From Undibacterium sp. 5I1 (GTDB taxonomy: Bacteria > Pseudomonadota > Gammaproteobacteria > Burkholderiales > Burkholderiaceae_D): a stretch of 64,000 nt of DNA. The stretch lies in contig NZ_JAVIWI010000001.1 of assembly GCF_034314085.1 (NCBI RefSeq), forward strand, positions 4,402,001 through 4,466,000. Direction: 5' to 3'. The notes below the pieces were generated by a model. That model worked only from the letters and a program-made list of their open reading frames with translations. It was not told where the DNA came from and did not search any database. This document shows positions 7,350 to 16,839 of the stretch, piece after piece (within the stretch, counting starts at the first letter, position 1; every line of letters begins with the position of its first letter). A program made the position numbers and the translations under genes.

Positions 7350-9968
7350 ATGAAACGTAACGTATCTGGCCCAGATATGGCCAAGCCTTATCGCCCTTTG
7401 GTTTTAAAAGTATCCGTGGCGGCACTAGCTAGTGCTGGGATGCTGACTTGTGCTTCTGTATGGGCGCAAGAAACTAAAGCAGTTGCTGCCGCTGCTGACG
7501 AAGGTGTCGTAGTTGTGGTCACGGGCGTTCGCAAGTCGGCTGAGAGTGCACTGCAAATCAAAAGAAATTCAGATCAGGTCATCGACACCATTGTTGCCGA
7601 TGATATTGGTAAATTCCCCGATACAAATGTTGCCGAGACTTTGGCGCGTGTGAGCGGGATTCAGGTTCGTCGTGATGCCGGAGAAGCCAATTCGGTATTG
7701 ATACGCGGACTCCCCGGGATTGCTACGTTGTTAAACGGTAGAGAAATGTACACCACCAACGGACGCTATGTGAACTTGGCGGATATCCCGTCAACCATGT
7801 TGCAGCGGGTCGATGTGTATAAATCCCAAAGCGCCGATTTGGTGGAAGGCGGTATTGCTGGTGTAGTGGATGTCCGCACCAACCGGCCTTTCGATTTTAA
7901 AGGCTACACATTTTCAGCTAATGGTCATTTGGAAAACAGTGATAAATCAAAATCCAATGACCCTAATGTCGGGATGATGGTATCCAATCGCTGGAAAACA
8001 GCCTATGGCGAATTTGGTGCCCTATTCGGTCTGTCTTATGTTGAAAATAAGTATCAGGAAGAGCGTGCATTTAATACCAATCCAACTAGCCAGGGCTCTA
8101 ATCTCACAGGTCCTTTTGTGATGGGTATTGAAGCTATTCCTGGTAATCGTCGTCGTTTGGCAGAGAACGTTGCTGTGCAATGGCGCCCGAATGCGGATGT
8201 AGAGTTGTACGCAGAGGGCATCTCGACCCGCTATAAAAATACGTTTGAAACAGATTTTTTTGTTGGGCTTCCATGGCTCGGCAATTCAGTAACGACCACG
8301 ACGATTCCTGGCACAAATCAGGTGCAGACAATCTCCTCGCATAACACTTTTACGATCGACTCAACACAGGCAAATAAGGCGGATACGCTGACACAGCAGT
8401 TTGCCGTCGGTGGCCGGTGGAATGCGAGTCCGGGCTTAAAATTTACTTCAGAAATATCTACTACCTCGAGCAAATACACGTGGGCTAATCCGATCCTGGA
8501 TACCAATACCACGGTACCTAATGTCAATGTCAATACCAGTTTGAATGGCACGCCTAATTTTCAATACACGGGTATTGATATGAAGGATGCGAAAAATTTC
8601 TCTTTATTTCAATTATTTGATCGTTATGGTCGTGATAAAGGGGGCTCAACTGATTGGCGTGCGGATGGTTTTTATACGCCGGAGGCCGATGGTTTATTTA
8701 AAGAGTTTAGCGCTGGCGTCCGCGTCTCTAGCAGAACGGCTGAATCAATCAAATCATTTGAAGGTGGAGTAGGTGCGCCACCAGGTATTAATGCGGCCAG
8801 TATCAATGGCTTGAGCTGTGTATCGCCAGCCTTGGGCGGTAACTACGGCCTGGCGCAATGGTACACACCATGCGCTACTTTCCTGATCAATAATACGGCT
8901 GCGATTCGCAATGCGGTAACAGGCTCCTCCAGCGCGAAAGCACTCGATCCGGGATCAATGTTCCAGGACTCTGAAAAAAGCTATGCATTTTATGGAAAAA
9001 CAAATGTTGGTTTCGACTTGGGTAGCGTGCCGGTCAGCGGAGTCATTGGTGTGCGTATAGTTAAAACAGATGAGGAATTGCAAGGCAATAATTTGTTGAC
9101 TGACGGTAGCTATGTTGCGACACAAAAAAGCAGTTCGAGTACAGATGTGTTGCCGAGCATGAGTTTTAAATTTAATTTGCGACCAGATCTGATCGCCCGT
9201 CTGGCAGCGGGTAAAACGATTACTCGTCCCGATTTTGCGCAGCTCAATCCGGGGGCGGCTTATGTGACTGCGGGCGTGACTGTCAATCCGACCGCGACAG
9301 GCGGCAATCCAGACTTAAAACCAGTAACAGGTCGCAATTTTGATGCCGCACTTGAGTGGTATTTTGCACCAGCGGGATCTCTCAGCGCGGCGGTTTTCCA
9401 GCATTATTTTGACGGCTACATTCTCAATAAAACACAAGCGGAAACTTTCGCGGGAACGGTATATCAGGTCACACGTCCTTACAATACCGACAGCGGACAA
9501 TTGCAAGGTTTGGAAGTCGCGTATCAGCAGTTTTATGATAAGTTGCCTGGCTGGTTAGGTGGCTTTGGTTTGCAGGCGAACGTGACTTATATGGAAGGTA
9601 AAACGACCAAATCAGTTGACCCGACTTTAGTCGATAAACCTTTCACTGGCTTATCAAAATTTTCTTATAACATTGCCGCTTTGTACGAGAAAAATGGCTG
9701 GTCTGGACGTTTGGCTTATAACTGGCGTTCTAAATTTGTGGATACTTATAATGCCTCTAATTCCGGTTTGGATTTGACGGTTGCACCGATATCGTCGCTG
9801 GATGGGTCGCTGAGCTATAAGATCACACCTAATCTTTCAATCACTTTAGATGGCAGCAATTTGTTGGACTTTAAGTACAGCGATTACTTTAGCAATCCTA
9901 ATGTGTATCCGCGTGACACTCGCCGCTATGACCGCAGGATAGGTATAGGTTTGAACTGGAAAGGTTAA
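7350..9968 (+). CDS. TonB-dependent outer-membrane receptor, probably for arabino-oligosaccharides
   Basis: An 872-residue outer-membrane transporter. The ATG at 7350 follows GGAGA. Residues ~1-40 are a signal peptide (cleavage near VWAQ-ET). A TonB-box-like VVVVTGVRKS (~53-62) is followed by the plug domain (DIGKFPDTNVAETLARVSGI, RRDAGEANSVLIRGL, RVDVYKSQSADLVEGGIAG). The remainder is a beta-barrel ending in alternating aromatic strands. The sequence style fits the large TonB receptor family used by Xanthomonas and Caulobacter for plant glycans. Its position between a secreted arabinanase and an inner-membrane sugar symporter suggests that it imports arabinan fragments; specificity is inferred from context only. 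Confidence 0.85.
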   Translation: MKRNVSGPDMAKPYRPLVLKVSVAALASAGMLTCASVWAQETKAVAAAADEGVVVVVTGVRKSAESALQIKRNSDQVIDTIVADDIGKFPDTNVAETLARVSGIQVRRDAGEANSVLIRGLPGIATLLNGREMYTTNGRYVNLADIPSTMLQRVDVYKSQSADLVEGGIAGVVDVRTNRPFDFKGYTFSANGHLENSDKSKSNDPNVGMMVSNRWKTAYGEFGALFGLSYVENKYQEERAFNTNPTSQGSNLTGPFVMGIEAIPGNRRRLAENVAVQWRPNADVELYAEGISTRYKNTFETDFFVGLPWLGNSVTTTTIPGTNQVQTISSHNTFTIDSTQANKADTLTQQFAVGGRWNASPGLKFTSEISTTSSKYTWANPILDTNTTVPNVNVNTSLNGTPNFQYTGIDMKDAKNFSLFQLFDRYGRDKGGSTDWRADGFYTPEADGLFKEFSAGVRVSSRTAESIKSFEGGVGAPPGINAASINGLSCVSPALGGNYGLAQWYTPCATFLINNTAAIRNAVTGSSSAKALDPGSMFQDSEKSYAFYGKTNVGFDLGSVPVSGVIGVRIVKTDEELQGNNLLTDGSYVATQKSSSSTDVLPSMSFKFNLRPDLIARLAAGKTITRPDFAQLNPGAAYVTAGVTVNPTATGGNPDLKPVTGRNFDAALEWYFAPAGSLSAAVFQHYFDGYILNKTQAETFAGTVYQVTRPYNTDSGQLQGLEVAYQQFYDKLPGWLGGFGLQANVTYMEGKTTKSVDPTLVDKPFTGLSKFSYNIAALYEKNGWSGRLAYNWRSKFVDTYNASNSGLDLTVAPISSLDGSLSYKITPNLSITLDGSNLLDFKYSDYFSNPNVYPRDTRRYDRRIGIGLNWKG

Positions 9969-10034
9969 TCTTTCAAAGCTAAACACATACAGGTAAAAAA
10001 CATAGGCACATTAACACCAGCAGGTGATTTCATC

Positions 10035-10067
10035 GGGGCATTGCTAAATAGCAGCAATGCCCCTTTT
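10035..10067 (+). terminator. Rho-independent terminator after TonB receptor gene
   Basis: A perfect 11-bp stem, GGGGCATTGCT / AGCAATGCCCC, with a 7-base loop followed by TTTT. It separates the receptor gene from the transporter gene. Confidence 0.85.
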
Positions 10068-10114
10068 GGTTGAGACGAACATATAACCGGTAACTTATGC
10101 CGGGCGAGAATTAA

Positions 10115-11467
10115 ATGAATACTCAAAAATTATCGACAGTAGAAAAAGTGGGTTTTGGGGCAGGTGATATGGCCTTAAATGTCGTGATCTCATCAATGAT
10201 GCTGATCATTACTTTTTTTTATACCGACATCTATGGTTTAAAAACTACCGACCTCGCTTTACTCTTTGTCTTGGTTAAGTTTGTCGGTGCGATTGCTGAT
10301 TTAGGGATGGGGCAAATCACTGATAGATACACCAGCCGCGCTGGTCGCTACCGTCCTTATTTATTGTGGCTCGCGGTGCCTTATGGCGTCAGTGTATTTT
10401 TTGTGTTTACGACGCCCGAGTGGCAATACAGCGCCAAATTAGTCTGGGCGTATTCCACCTATATATTAATGACGGTGATGACTGCGGGGGTTGGGATTCC
10501 GTATATCTCCTTGGTGAGTGCTTTGACCAATGATCCGAAAGAGCGTTTATCGGCGAACGGATATCGACTGTTTTTTGCCAAAATCGGTGCGTTTATGGTG
10601 ACAATTATTGTGCCTCTGCTAGCGCAAAAATGGGGCTCTGGTAATCCGGCAGTCGGCTACCAGGCTGCAATGGCGGTGATGGCAGTAATGGGTGTCGCCT
10701 TATTTTTGTTTTGCTATTTCAGCACTACAGAACGGGTCTTGCATGTCGTCGAAAAACAGTCTTTGTCTTCGCAGTTAGCGGTACTCTTACGCAACGATCA
10801 ATGGCTGATTTTATGCGGGGTCTGTGTGACTGGTACGGTCGGTTATGTGGTGCGTGGATCAGTAGCGATTTATTACGCTAAATATTATTTGGGTGCCAAT
10901 ACAGAAACTGTCGCTGCTTTTTTATCTACCGGTGTTGTCGCAGCGATTTTATCGATGGTTGCCTCAACTTGGATCACCAAATTTTATTGCAAGGTAAAAC
11001 TATTCCGTTATACACAAATCGCGGTCGCCTTGATCAGCGCATTGATTTATCTGGTGGTTAAACCTGGCGATACGGCTTTAGCTTTTGTTTTGTATTTTTT
11101 ATTGTCCTTCGTAGTGGATTTGCATGCACCTGTATTTTGGTCGGCGATTGCAGAAACCATTGATTATGGGCAGGTAAAGACCGGTAAGCGGGTCTCTGGA
11201 TTTGCGTTCGGCGGTATTTCAGTTTGTCAAAAGATCGGCATGGCAGTAGCGGGCGGCTTGGTAGGTATCTTGCTGAGCTATTTTAATTACCAGGCTAATC
11301 AAGAGCAGACTCAATTCGCTTTGACCGGCATTGTCTTAATGTTTTCGGTGATCCCGGGCGTGTTCCATTTCATCATGGGATTGTTGATGTTTAAGTACCG
11401 TATTAATGACGATTACTACAGCGGTGTGAAAGACGAAATGCGCACTAAAGGTTATGTAGCAGGCTAA
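10115..11467 (+). CDS. GPH-family sugar:cation symporter (MFS-like)
   Basis: A 450-residue inner-membrane transporter with about 12 hydrophobic segments. The N-terminus (VEKVGFGAGDMALNV), the signature around GMGQITDRYTSRAGRYRPYL and the mid-protein ANGYRLFFAKIGA match the glycoside-pentoside-hexuronide cation symporter family (XynB/YicJ/MelB group). It probably carries arabinose or short arabino-oligosaccharides from periplasm to cytoplasm, feeding the intracellular arabinofuranosidase encoded 96 bases downstream. The ribosome-binding site is weak (GCGAGA). The preceding terminator suggests its own promoter or read-through. Confidence 0.85.
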   Translation: MNTQKLSTVEKVGFGAGDMALNVVISSMMLIITFFYTDIYGLKTTDLALLFVLVKFVGAIADLGMGQITDRYTSRAGRYRPYLLWLAVPYGVSVFFVFTTPEWQYSAKLVWAYSTYILMTVMTAGVGIPYISLVSALTNDPKERLSANGYRLFFAKIGAFMVTIIVPLLAQKWGSGNPAVGYQAAMAVMAVMGVALFLFCYFSTTERVLHVVEKQSLSSQLAVLLRNDQWLILCGVCVTGTVGYVVRGSVAIYYAKYYLGANTETVAAFLSTGVVAAILSMVASTWITKFYCKVKLFRYTQIAVALISALIYLVVKPGDTALAFVLYFLLSFVVDLHAPVFWSAIAETIDYGQVKTGKRVSGFAFGGISVCQKIGMAVAGGLVGILLSYFNYQANQEQTQFALTGIVLMFSVIPGVFHFIMGLLMFKYRINDDYYSGVKDEMRTKGYVAG

Positions 11468-11563
11468 GGTGTGAAGTCGAAATATAGTTTTGAAATGAGA
11501 TTAATGTATTGACGTCAGTTGCTGATCTTTTTTGTGATCGCAATGTGACTATGGGAAATAACC

Positions 11564-12511
11564 GTGACTGAAAAATTACACCCTTTAATTGAGCAACGTG
11601 CTGACCCACATATCTATCAGCATACCGATGGCTATTACTATTTCACAGCCTCAGTGCCGCAATATGACCGTATAGAATTACGTCGTGCCAAATCGATTGT
11701 AGAACTGGCAAATGCGGAGACGGTCGATGTCTGGCATAAGCCAGATACCGGCCCATACAGCGAATTGGTCTGGGCGCCAGAACTGCATTTTAATCAGGGT
11801 GCCTGGTATGTTTACTTTGCTGCAGCACCAAGTCGCGAGATCAAGGATAAACTGTTTCAACATCGGATGTACGCTATCCGTAATACGAATAGCAATCCCT
11901 TGCAAGGTGAATGGCAATTCATGGGGCAAATCGACACTGGTATCGACAGCTTTTGCCTAGATGCGACAACGTTTACTCATCAGGGTGTGTTGTATTACGT
12001 ATGGGCGCAAAAAGATCCGGCAATTGAAGGTAACTCCAACATCTACATCGCCCCAATGAAAACCCCCTGGGAGCTCGGCGGGCCACCGGTCATGCTCAGT
12101 AAGCCAGAATTTGATTGGGAAATCCGTGGATTCTGGGTCAATGAAGGGCCGTCAATATTAAAATGTCACGGCAAGATATTCATCAGCTACTCTGCTAGTG
12201 CTACCGATGAAAATTACGCCATGGGATTATTGTGGGCTGATGATCAAGCCAATTTACTAGACCCATCTGTATGGACTAAGACCAAAGAACCCGTATTCCA
12301 GACCTGCTACGAGCACGGAATTTATGGCCCTGGTCACAATAGTTTTACCTATGGTGCCGATGGTGAGACTGTTATGCTCGTCTATCACGCCCGTACTTAT
12401 ACCGAAATTATCGGGGACCCGCTCTGGAATCCAGACCGCCATACTTTTGTCAAAAAATTGAAGTGGGATGCGGACGGGATGCCCTTGTTTGGTCGCCCCT
12501 CAGAGCCGTAA
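11564..12511 (+). CDS. Cytoplasmic GH43 exo-alpha-L-arabinofuranosidase
   Basis: 315 residues from a GTG start, with no signal peptide, so intracellular. The GH43 fold shows Asp14 (RADPHIY), Asp133 (CLDATTF) and Glu194 (WVNEGPSIL) as the expected base, pKa-modulator and acid. LVWAPELH and YGPGHNSFT are also conserved. The layout resembles GH43 exo-arabinofuranosidases of the subfamily 26 type, which release arabinose from alpha-1,5-arabino-oligosaccharides. It follows the symporter and precedes the mutarotase in the same direction, which fits intracellular hydrolysis of imported oligosaccharides. Confidence 0.8.
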   Translation: MTEKLHPLIEQRADPHIYQHTDGYYYFTASVPQYDRIELRRAKSIVELANAETVDVWHKPDTGPYSELVWAPELHFNQGAWYVYFAAAPSREIKDKLFQHRMYAIRNTNSNPLQGEWQFMGQIDTGIDSFCLDATTFTHQGVLYYVWAQKDPAIEGNSNIYIAPMKTPWELGGPPVMLSKPEFDWEIRGFWVNEGPSILKCHGKIFISYSASATDENYAMGLLWADDQANLLDPSVWTKTKEPVFQTCYEHGIYGPGHNSFTYGADGETVMLVYHARTYTEIIGDPLWNPDRHTFVKKLKWDADGMPLFGRPSEP

Positions 12512-12554
12512 CGATGAGTGGCAAATTTAATAAAATAGTGATGGAGACTTCGGC

Positions 12555-13673
12555 ATGAGTGACAACCGCGAGATACCTTCCATCAGTCAAAAAGTATTTG
12601 GACAACTACCAGACGGCAGGGATGCACAGCTATTCACTTTAACCAATAGCCAGGGCATGATCGTCAAAATTACCGACTTCGGCGGCATTATCACCGAGTT
12701 GCATGTGCCTGATAAACACGGTCAGTTTACCGACGTGACGCTAGGCTTTGATCATCTGGCGCCGTATTGCGATGTCTCTCCTTATTTTGGTGCCTTGATC
12801 GGTCGTTTTGGTAACCGCATTGCCGATGGACGTTTCGTGCTGGATGGCGTCAGTCATCAACTCCCCTGTAATGATGGTGCCCATCATTTGCATGGTGGAT
12901 CAGCAGGTTTCCATCGAGTGAAGTGGGATGCCGTACCTTTTGTCCGCAATGATGCACGAGGCGACATTACCGCGGTTGGCCTGACTTTGAGCTACCTCAG
13001 TGTCGATGGTGAGCAAGGATATCCCGGCAATCTGCAAGTCACCGTCACTTACACACTGACTAATGCCAACGAACTGCAAGTGCTGTATCAAGCGGTAACT
13101 GATCAAGCGACGCCTATCAATCTGACTCAACATACTTATTTTAATCTGGCCGGAATTAGTGATGGAGTGAGCGACATTCTGGGTCATGAGTTAATGATCA
13201 ACGCCGATACTTACCTCCCGGTGAATAGTGTGTTGATACCTACCGGCAGCTTATTGCCTGTGGCCGATACTGCATTTGATTTTCGCACACCGCAACTCAT
13301 AGGCGCGAGGATTCATGACGAGGATCAGCAACTGGGCTATGGCAGCGGTTATGACCATAATTATGTGCTGAATAAAAGTCGATCTAAAGAATTGAGTCAG
13401 GAGTTGAGTCTGGCTGCGCGTGTGCATGAACCCGTGTCTGGATGCGTACTAGAATTGTGGACGCAAGAACCAGGCATACAGTTTTATAGCGGTAATTTTC
13501 TGGATGGTTCATTGGCGGGGAAGACTGCTCATTACGGTCATCGCAGTGGTTTTTGTTTGGAGCCACAACATTATCCCGACTCACCAAATCAGACTGCTTT
13601 TCCGAATACTATTTTACGGCCAGGTGAGGAATATGAAAGCTTTTCGGTTTATCGGTTTTCGGTACAAGCCTGA
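12555..13673 (+). CDS. galM: Aldose 1-epimerase (mutarotase)
   Basis: Interconverts alpha and beta anomers of aldoses so that arabinose released by the arabinofuranosidase can be oxidised. 372 residues, a little longer than usual (~340-350). Family motifs: GRFGNRIADGRF, the catalytic-His region NDGAHHLHGG, TPINLTQHTYFNLAG, the Asp in GYDHNYVL, and the catalytic Glu in FCLEPQHYPDSPN. GGAG lies eight bases before the ATG. It is in the arabinose operon, 43 bases after the GH43 gene. Confidence 0.9.
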   Translation: MSDNREIPSISQKVFGQLPDGRDAQLFTLTNSQGMIVKITDFGGIITELHVPDKHGQFTDVTLGFDHLAPYCDVSPYFGALIGRFGNRIADGRFVLDGVSHQLPCNDGAHHLHGGSAGFHRVKWDAVPFVRNDARGDITAVGLTLSYLSVDGEQGYPGNLQVTVTYTLTNANELQVLYQAVTDQATPINLTQHTYFNLAGISDGVSDILGHELMINADTYLPVNSVLIPTGSLLPVADTAFDFRTPQLIGARIHDEDQQLGYGSGYDHNYVLNKSRSKELSQELSLAARVHEPVSGCVLELWTQEPGIQFYSGNFLDGSLAGKTAHYGHRSGFCLEPQHYPDSPNQTAFPNTILRPGEEYESFSVYRFSVQA

Positions 13674-13779
13674 TCGTCATGGTGGGTGGAAAGATTTCAG
13701 TTGAATCGCAAAGTGGACTTATTAATGAATTCATTAGCCAACGCATTAGCAATTTAATGGTGAATATAAAATTGATCCC

Positions 13780-14667
13780 ATGATGCAACTCAAAATAGAC
13801 GCCAAGAACATATTAGGTGAATGCGTTCTATGGTGTGAGCGTTTGCAGCGCTTGTTATGGACCGATATAGAAGGTGCATGTCTCTGGTCCTATTATCCGG
13901 CGAGCGATGAGATTTTTCAGTGGGCTATGCCAGAACGATTAGCTTGCTTCGCTTTAACCGATGACGATGATCAATTGTTACTCGGTCTGGCCTCCCGACT
14001 CGCTTATTTTCAATTTTCGACTGCACTGATCACACCGATTTGCGATGTGGAATCTGATCTTCCAACGACGCGCATCAACGATGGTCGCTGCGACCGTCAG
14101 GGGCGTTTTGTGTTTGGCTGTTTTAATCAAGCACCTGATGCGGCGGCGATCGGTAGTTTTTACCGCCTCAATACCGACCTGAGTTTAGAGCGTCTGCCTT
14201 TGCCTCAAGCCGCAGTAGCGAATAGTATTTGCTTTAGTCTTGATGGCGGCACCATGTATTACTGCAACTCTCCTGACAAAGTTATTCGTTGCTGCAGCTA
14301 TGACGCGATCAGCGGCGCGATTTCGGACGACCGATTGTTTGCCGACTTGAGCGGTCAGCCTGGTGAGCCGGATGGATCAAGTATCGACGCAGAGGGATAT
14401 TTGTGGAACGCGCAATGGGGCGGACGACGTGTCGTGCGCTATGCACCGGATGGACAAATAGATCGAGTGCTTGATCTGCCAGTATCACAACCGAGTTGTG
14501 TTACTTTTGGCGGGCCGGAGCTAAATGCGCTTTACGTCAGCACGGCGCGTGTTTCACTGTCTGATACTGAGTTGGCATTGCAACCACAAGCGGGAGGTAT
14601 TTTTCATGCTGAGCTGGACGATGTTCGAGGTATCCCGGAACAAAGATTTTTAGGCAGACTTTTTTAG
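13780..14667 (+). CDS. L-arabinonolactonase (SMP-30/gluconolactonase family)
   Basis: Opens L-arabinono-1,4-lactone to L-arabonate, the second step of the oxidative pathway. 295 residues of the SMP-30/regucalcin six-bladed propeller. Divalent-metal ligands are visible as Glu14 (LGECVLW), Asn148 (VANSICFS) and Asp198 (GEPDGSS); TRINDGRCD is the usual substrate-contact loop. The start may be 13780 or 13783 (two ATGs). Its sugar specificity is inferred from the neighbouring arabonate dehydratase and arabinanases. Also called araB in the Azospirillum nomenclature for this pathway, not to be confused with ribulokinase. Confidence 0.85.
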   Translation: MMQLKIDAKNILGECVLWCERLQRLLWTDIEGACLWSYYPASDEIFQWAMPERLACFALTDDDDQLLLGLASRLAYFQFSTALITPICDVESDLPTTRINDGRCDRQGRFVFGCFNQAPDAAAIGSFYRLNTDLSLERLPLPQAAVANSICFSLDGGTMYYCNSPDKVIRCCSYDAISGAISDDRLFADLSGQPGEPDGSSIDAEGYLWNAQWGGRRVVRYAPDGQIDRVLDLPVSQPSCVTFGGPELNALYVSTARVSLSDTELALQPQAGGIFHAELDDVRGIPEQRFLGRLF

Positions 14668-14909
14668 TTCGACATTCTTAGGATTGCGCAGCTAATTCTG
14701 TACTTTACTGTTTTTTATCGCAGATCATCGGCTATTTATCCGGCTTACTTTGATATCAATGTTCAAAAAACCTGAGTGCAGGGTCTAATGATAATAAGGC
14801 TTTCCAGTCATTTTTGTCTTGAAGGCCGCATGATCATTGGACGTTGGTATTGTGCATTTTAATGCTCTTGATCACTTTATCGATATCAAATCGAATATCA
14901 TTACTAAAT

Positions 14910-14948
14910 AAAAAGTGATTGGAAAGGCATCGATGAACTCCGTATTAT
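14910..14948 (+). promoter_or_regulatory. Arabinose-locus promoter, shared motif site 3
   Basis: AAAAAGTGATTGGA at 14910-14923. TTGGAA (14919-14924), an 18-base spacer and TATTAT (14943-14948) form a good sigma-70 promoter. Upstream at 14878-14903 lies an ATATC/GATAT-rich dyad. It drives the dehydratase and downstream catabolic genes. The rest of 14668-15012 shows nothing else. Confidence 0.6.
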
Positions 14949-15012
14949 TTCTATATCGCTACCCAGCTGGATGAGACACATTGGGCTGGCAATATAAAAA
15001 TAAGGAGTATGC

Positions 15013-16755
15013 ATGTCAGAGACAAAAAAGAAGGTCGCGCTACGCTCGGCTGAGTGGTTCGGCACCCAAGATAAAAATGGTTTTATGTATCGCAGCTGGA
15101 TGAAAAATCAGGGCATTCCTGATCATGAATTTCAGGGGAAGCCGATCATCGGTATTTGCAATACTTGGTCAGAATTAACGCCCTGTAATGCCCATTTCCG
15201 CCAGCTGGCAGAGCATGTCAAAAAAGGGATACTAGAGGCGGGCGGTTTCCCGGTTGAGTTCCCTGTATTCTCGAATGGCGAATCCAATTTGCGCCCCACG
15301 GCGATGTTGACCCGTAATCTTGCCAGCATGGATGTCGAGGAATCTATCCGCGGCAATCCTATGGATGCGGTAGTGCTGCTGGTTGGCTGTGATAAGACGA
15401 CTCCCGCCTTGCTCATGGGCGCGGCAAGTTGCGATATTCCCACCATCGTTGTAAGCGGCGGTCCTATGCTCAACGGCAAGCTTAATGGCAAGAATATTGG
15501 TTCCGGTACAGCGGTCTGGCAATTGCATGAAGCCGTCAAGGCTGGCGATATTACGATGCATCAGTTTATGGCGGCAGAGTCCGGTATGTCGCGCTCTGCA
15601 GGTACCTGTAATACCATGGGGACAGCATCGACGATGGCCTGCATGGCCGAGGCTCTGGGTACCTCGCTGCCGCATAACGCCGCGATCCCTGCGGTCGATT
15701 CACGTCGTTATGTATTGGCACATATGTCCGGCATCCGCATTGTAGAAATGGTGTGGGAGGATCTACGTTTGTCCAAAGTACTGACGCGCGCTGCATTCGA
15801 GAATGCGATCCGGGTGAATGCCGCCATCGGCGGCTCAACCAATGCCGTCATTCATTTAAAAGCCATCGCCGGGCGCATCGGTGTTGATCTGGAATTAGAG
15901 GACTGGACAACAATAGGCAAGGGCACGCCAACGATTGTCGACTTGCTGCCATCGGGTCGATATTTGATGGAGGAATTTTATTACGCGGGTGGTTTGCCCG
16001 GTGCGATACGGCGCTTAGGTGAGGGCGATTTATTGCCGAACAAAGACGCATTAACCGTCAACGGAAAATCTCTTTGGGAGAATTGCCAAGATGCTCCGGT
16101 ATATGACGACGAAGTGATCAGACCGTTGGTAAATCCTTTGATCGCTGATGGTGGAATTTGTATTTTGCGTGGCAATCTGGCGCCACGTGGTGCTGTCTTA
16201 AAACCTTCAGCTGCATCGCCACATCTGATGCAGCATCGTGGTCAGGCAGTAGTGTTTGAGGATTTTGATCACTATAAAACACGGATCGTTGATCCCGATC
16301 TTGAGGTCGATGCAAATTCAATTTTGGTGATGAAGAACTGTGGTCCTAAGGGCTATCCTGGCATGGCCGAAGTGGGCAATATGGGTTTGCCGCCAAAGCT
16401 GCTGGCTCAAGGTGTGAAAGACATGGTGCGTATTTCAGACGCTCGTATGAGTGGTACTGCATATGGCACAGTCGTATTGCACGTGGCACCGGAGGCAATG
16501 GCGGGTGGGCCTTTGGGAATCGTTCAGGATGGAGATTGGATTTCGCTTGATTGTAGTAAAGGTAGTTTGAACTTAGATATATCTGAATCTGAAATGACGG
16601 AACGTTTAGCGAGCCGTGCCACAAACCAGATTCCCACTGCCAAGAGCGGTTATCAGAAGCTCTATATTGATCATGTATTGCAGGCTGATGAGGGTTGTGA
16701 CTTTGACTTTTTGTTGGGTAGTCGTGGTTCTGCTGTGCCTAAGCATTCTCATTAG
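15013..16755 (+). CDS. L-arabonate dehydratase (IlvD/Edd family)
   Basis: Dehydrates L-arabonate to L-2-keto-3-deoxyarabonate. 580 residues, the usual length for pentonate dehydratases. Iron-sulfur ligands are visible as Cys58 (LTPCNAH), Cys126 (VGCDKTTPA) and Cys199 (SAGTCNTMGT), with the carbamylatable Lys128 next to the second. Other hallmarks are GESNLRPTAMLTRN, MKNCGPKGYPGM and the switch SDARMSGTAYG. A strong AAGGAG precedes the ATG by five bases. The sequence and context favour the sugar-acid branch over the branched-chain amino-acid enzyme. Known as araC in this pathway, not the AraC regulator. Confidence 0.9.
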   Translation: MSETKKKVALRSAEWFGTQDKNGFMYRSWMKNQGIPDHEFQGKPIIGICNTWSELTPCNAHFRQLAEHVKKGILEAGGFPVEFPVFSNGESNLRPTAMLTRNLASMDVEESIRGNPMDAVVLLVGCDKTTPALLMGAASCDIPTIVVSGGPMLNGKLNGKNIGSGTAVWQLHEAVKAGDITMHQFMAAESGMSRSAGTCNTMGTASTMACMAEALGTSLPHNAAIPAVDSRRYVLAHMSGIRIVEMVWEDLRLSKVLTRAAFENAIRVNAAIGGSTNAVIHLKAIAGRIGVDLELEDWTTIGKGTPTIVDLLPSGRYLMEEFYYAGGLPGAIRRLGEGDLLPNKDALTVNGKSLWENCQDAPVYDDEVIRPLVNPLIADGGICILRGNLAPRGAVLKPSAASPHLMQHRGQAVVFEDFDHYKTRIVDPDLEVDANSILVMKNCGPKGYPGMAEVGNMGLPPKLLAQGVKDMVRISDARMSGTAYGTVVLHVAPEAMAGGPLGIVQDGDWISLDCSKGSLNLDISESEMTERLASRATNQIPTAKSGYQKLYIDHVLQADEGCDFDFLLGSRGSAVPKHSH

Positions 16756-16777
16756 CATTCACACCAAGCATTCAAAT

Positions 16778-16813
16778 AAAGCGTAGTTTTTAGCTATTCG
16801 CACTACGCTTTTT
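16778..16813 (+). terminator. Terminator-like hairpin between dehydratase and AraD1 genes
   Basis: Stem AAAGCGTAGT / ACTACGCTTT with a 14-base loop, then TT; 22 bases after the stop codon and 27 before the next start. It may lower downstream expression or stabilise the upstream message. Confidence 0.65.
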
Positions 16814-16839
16814 ATCTCACTTTTCATCGCGGAATTCAC

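Noticed and set aside
15132..16624. Several long minus-strand frames opposite the arabonate dehydratase
   Set aside because: They mirror the codon pattern of the real gene on the plus strand; no start signals or family features.
16778..16813. Reading the hairpin after the arabonate dehydratase as the end of the pathway operon
   Set aside because: The pathway clearly continues with araD1 27 bases later and there is no obvious new promoter; partial termination is more likely.
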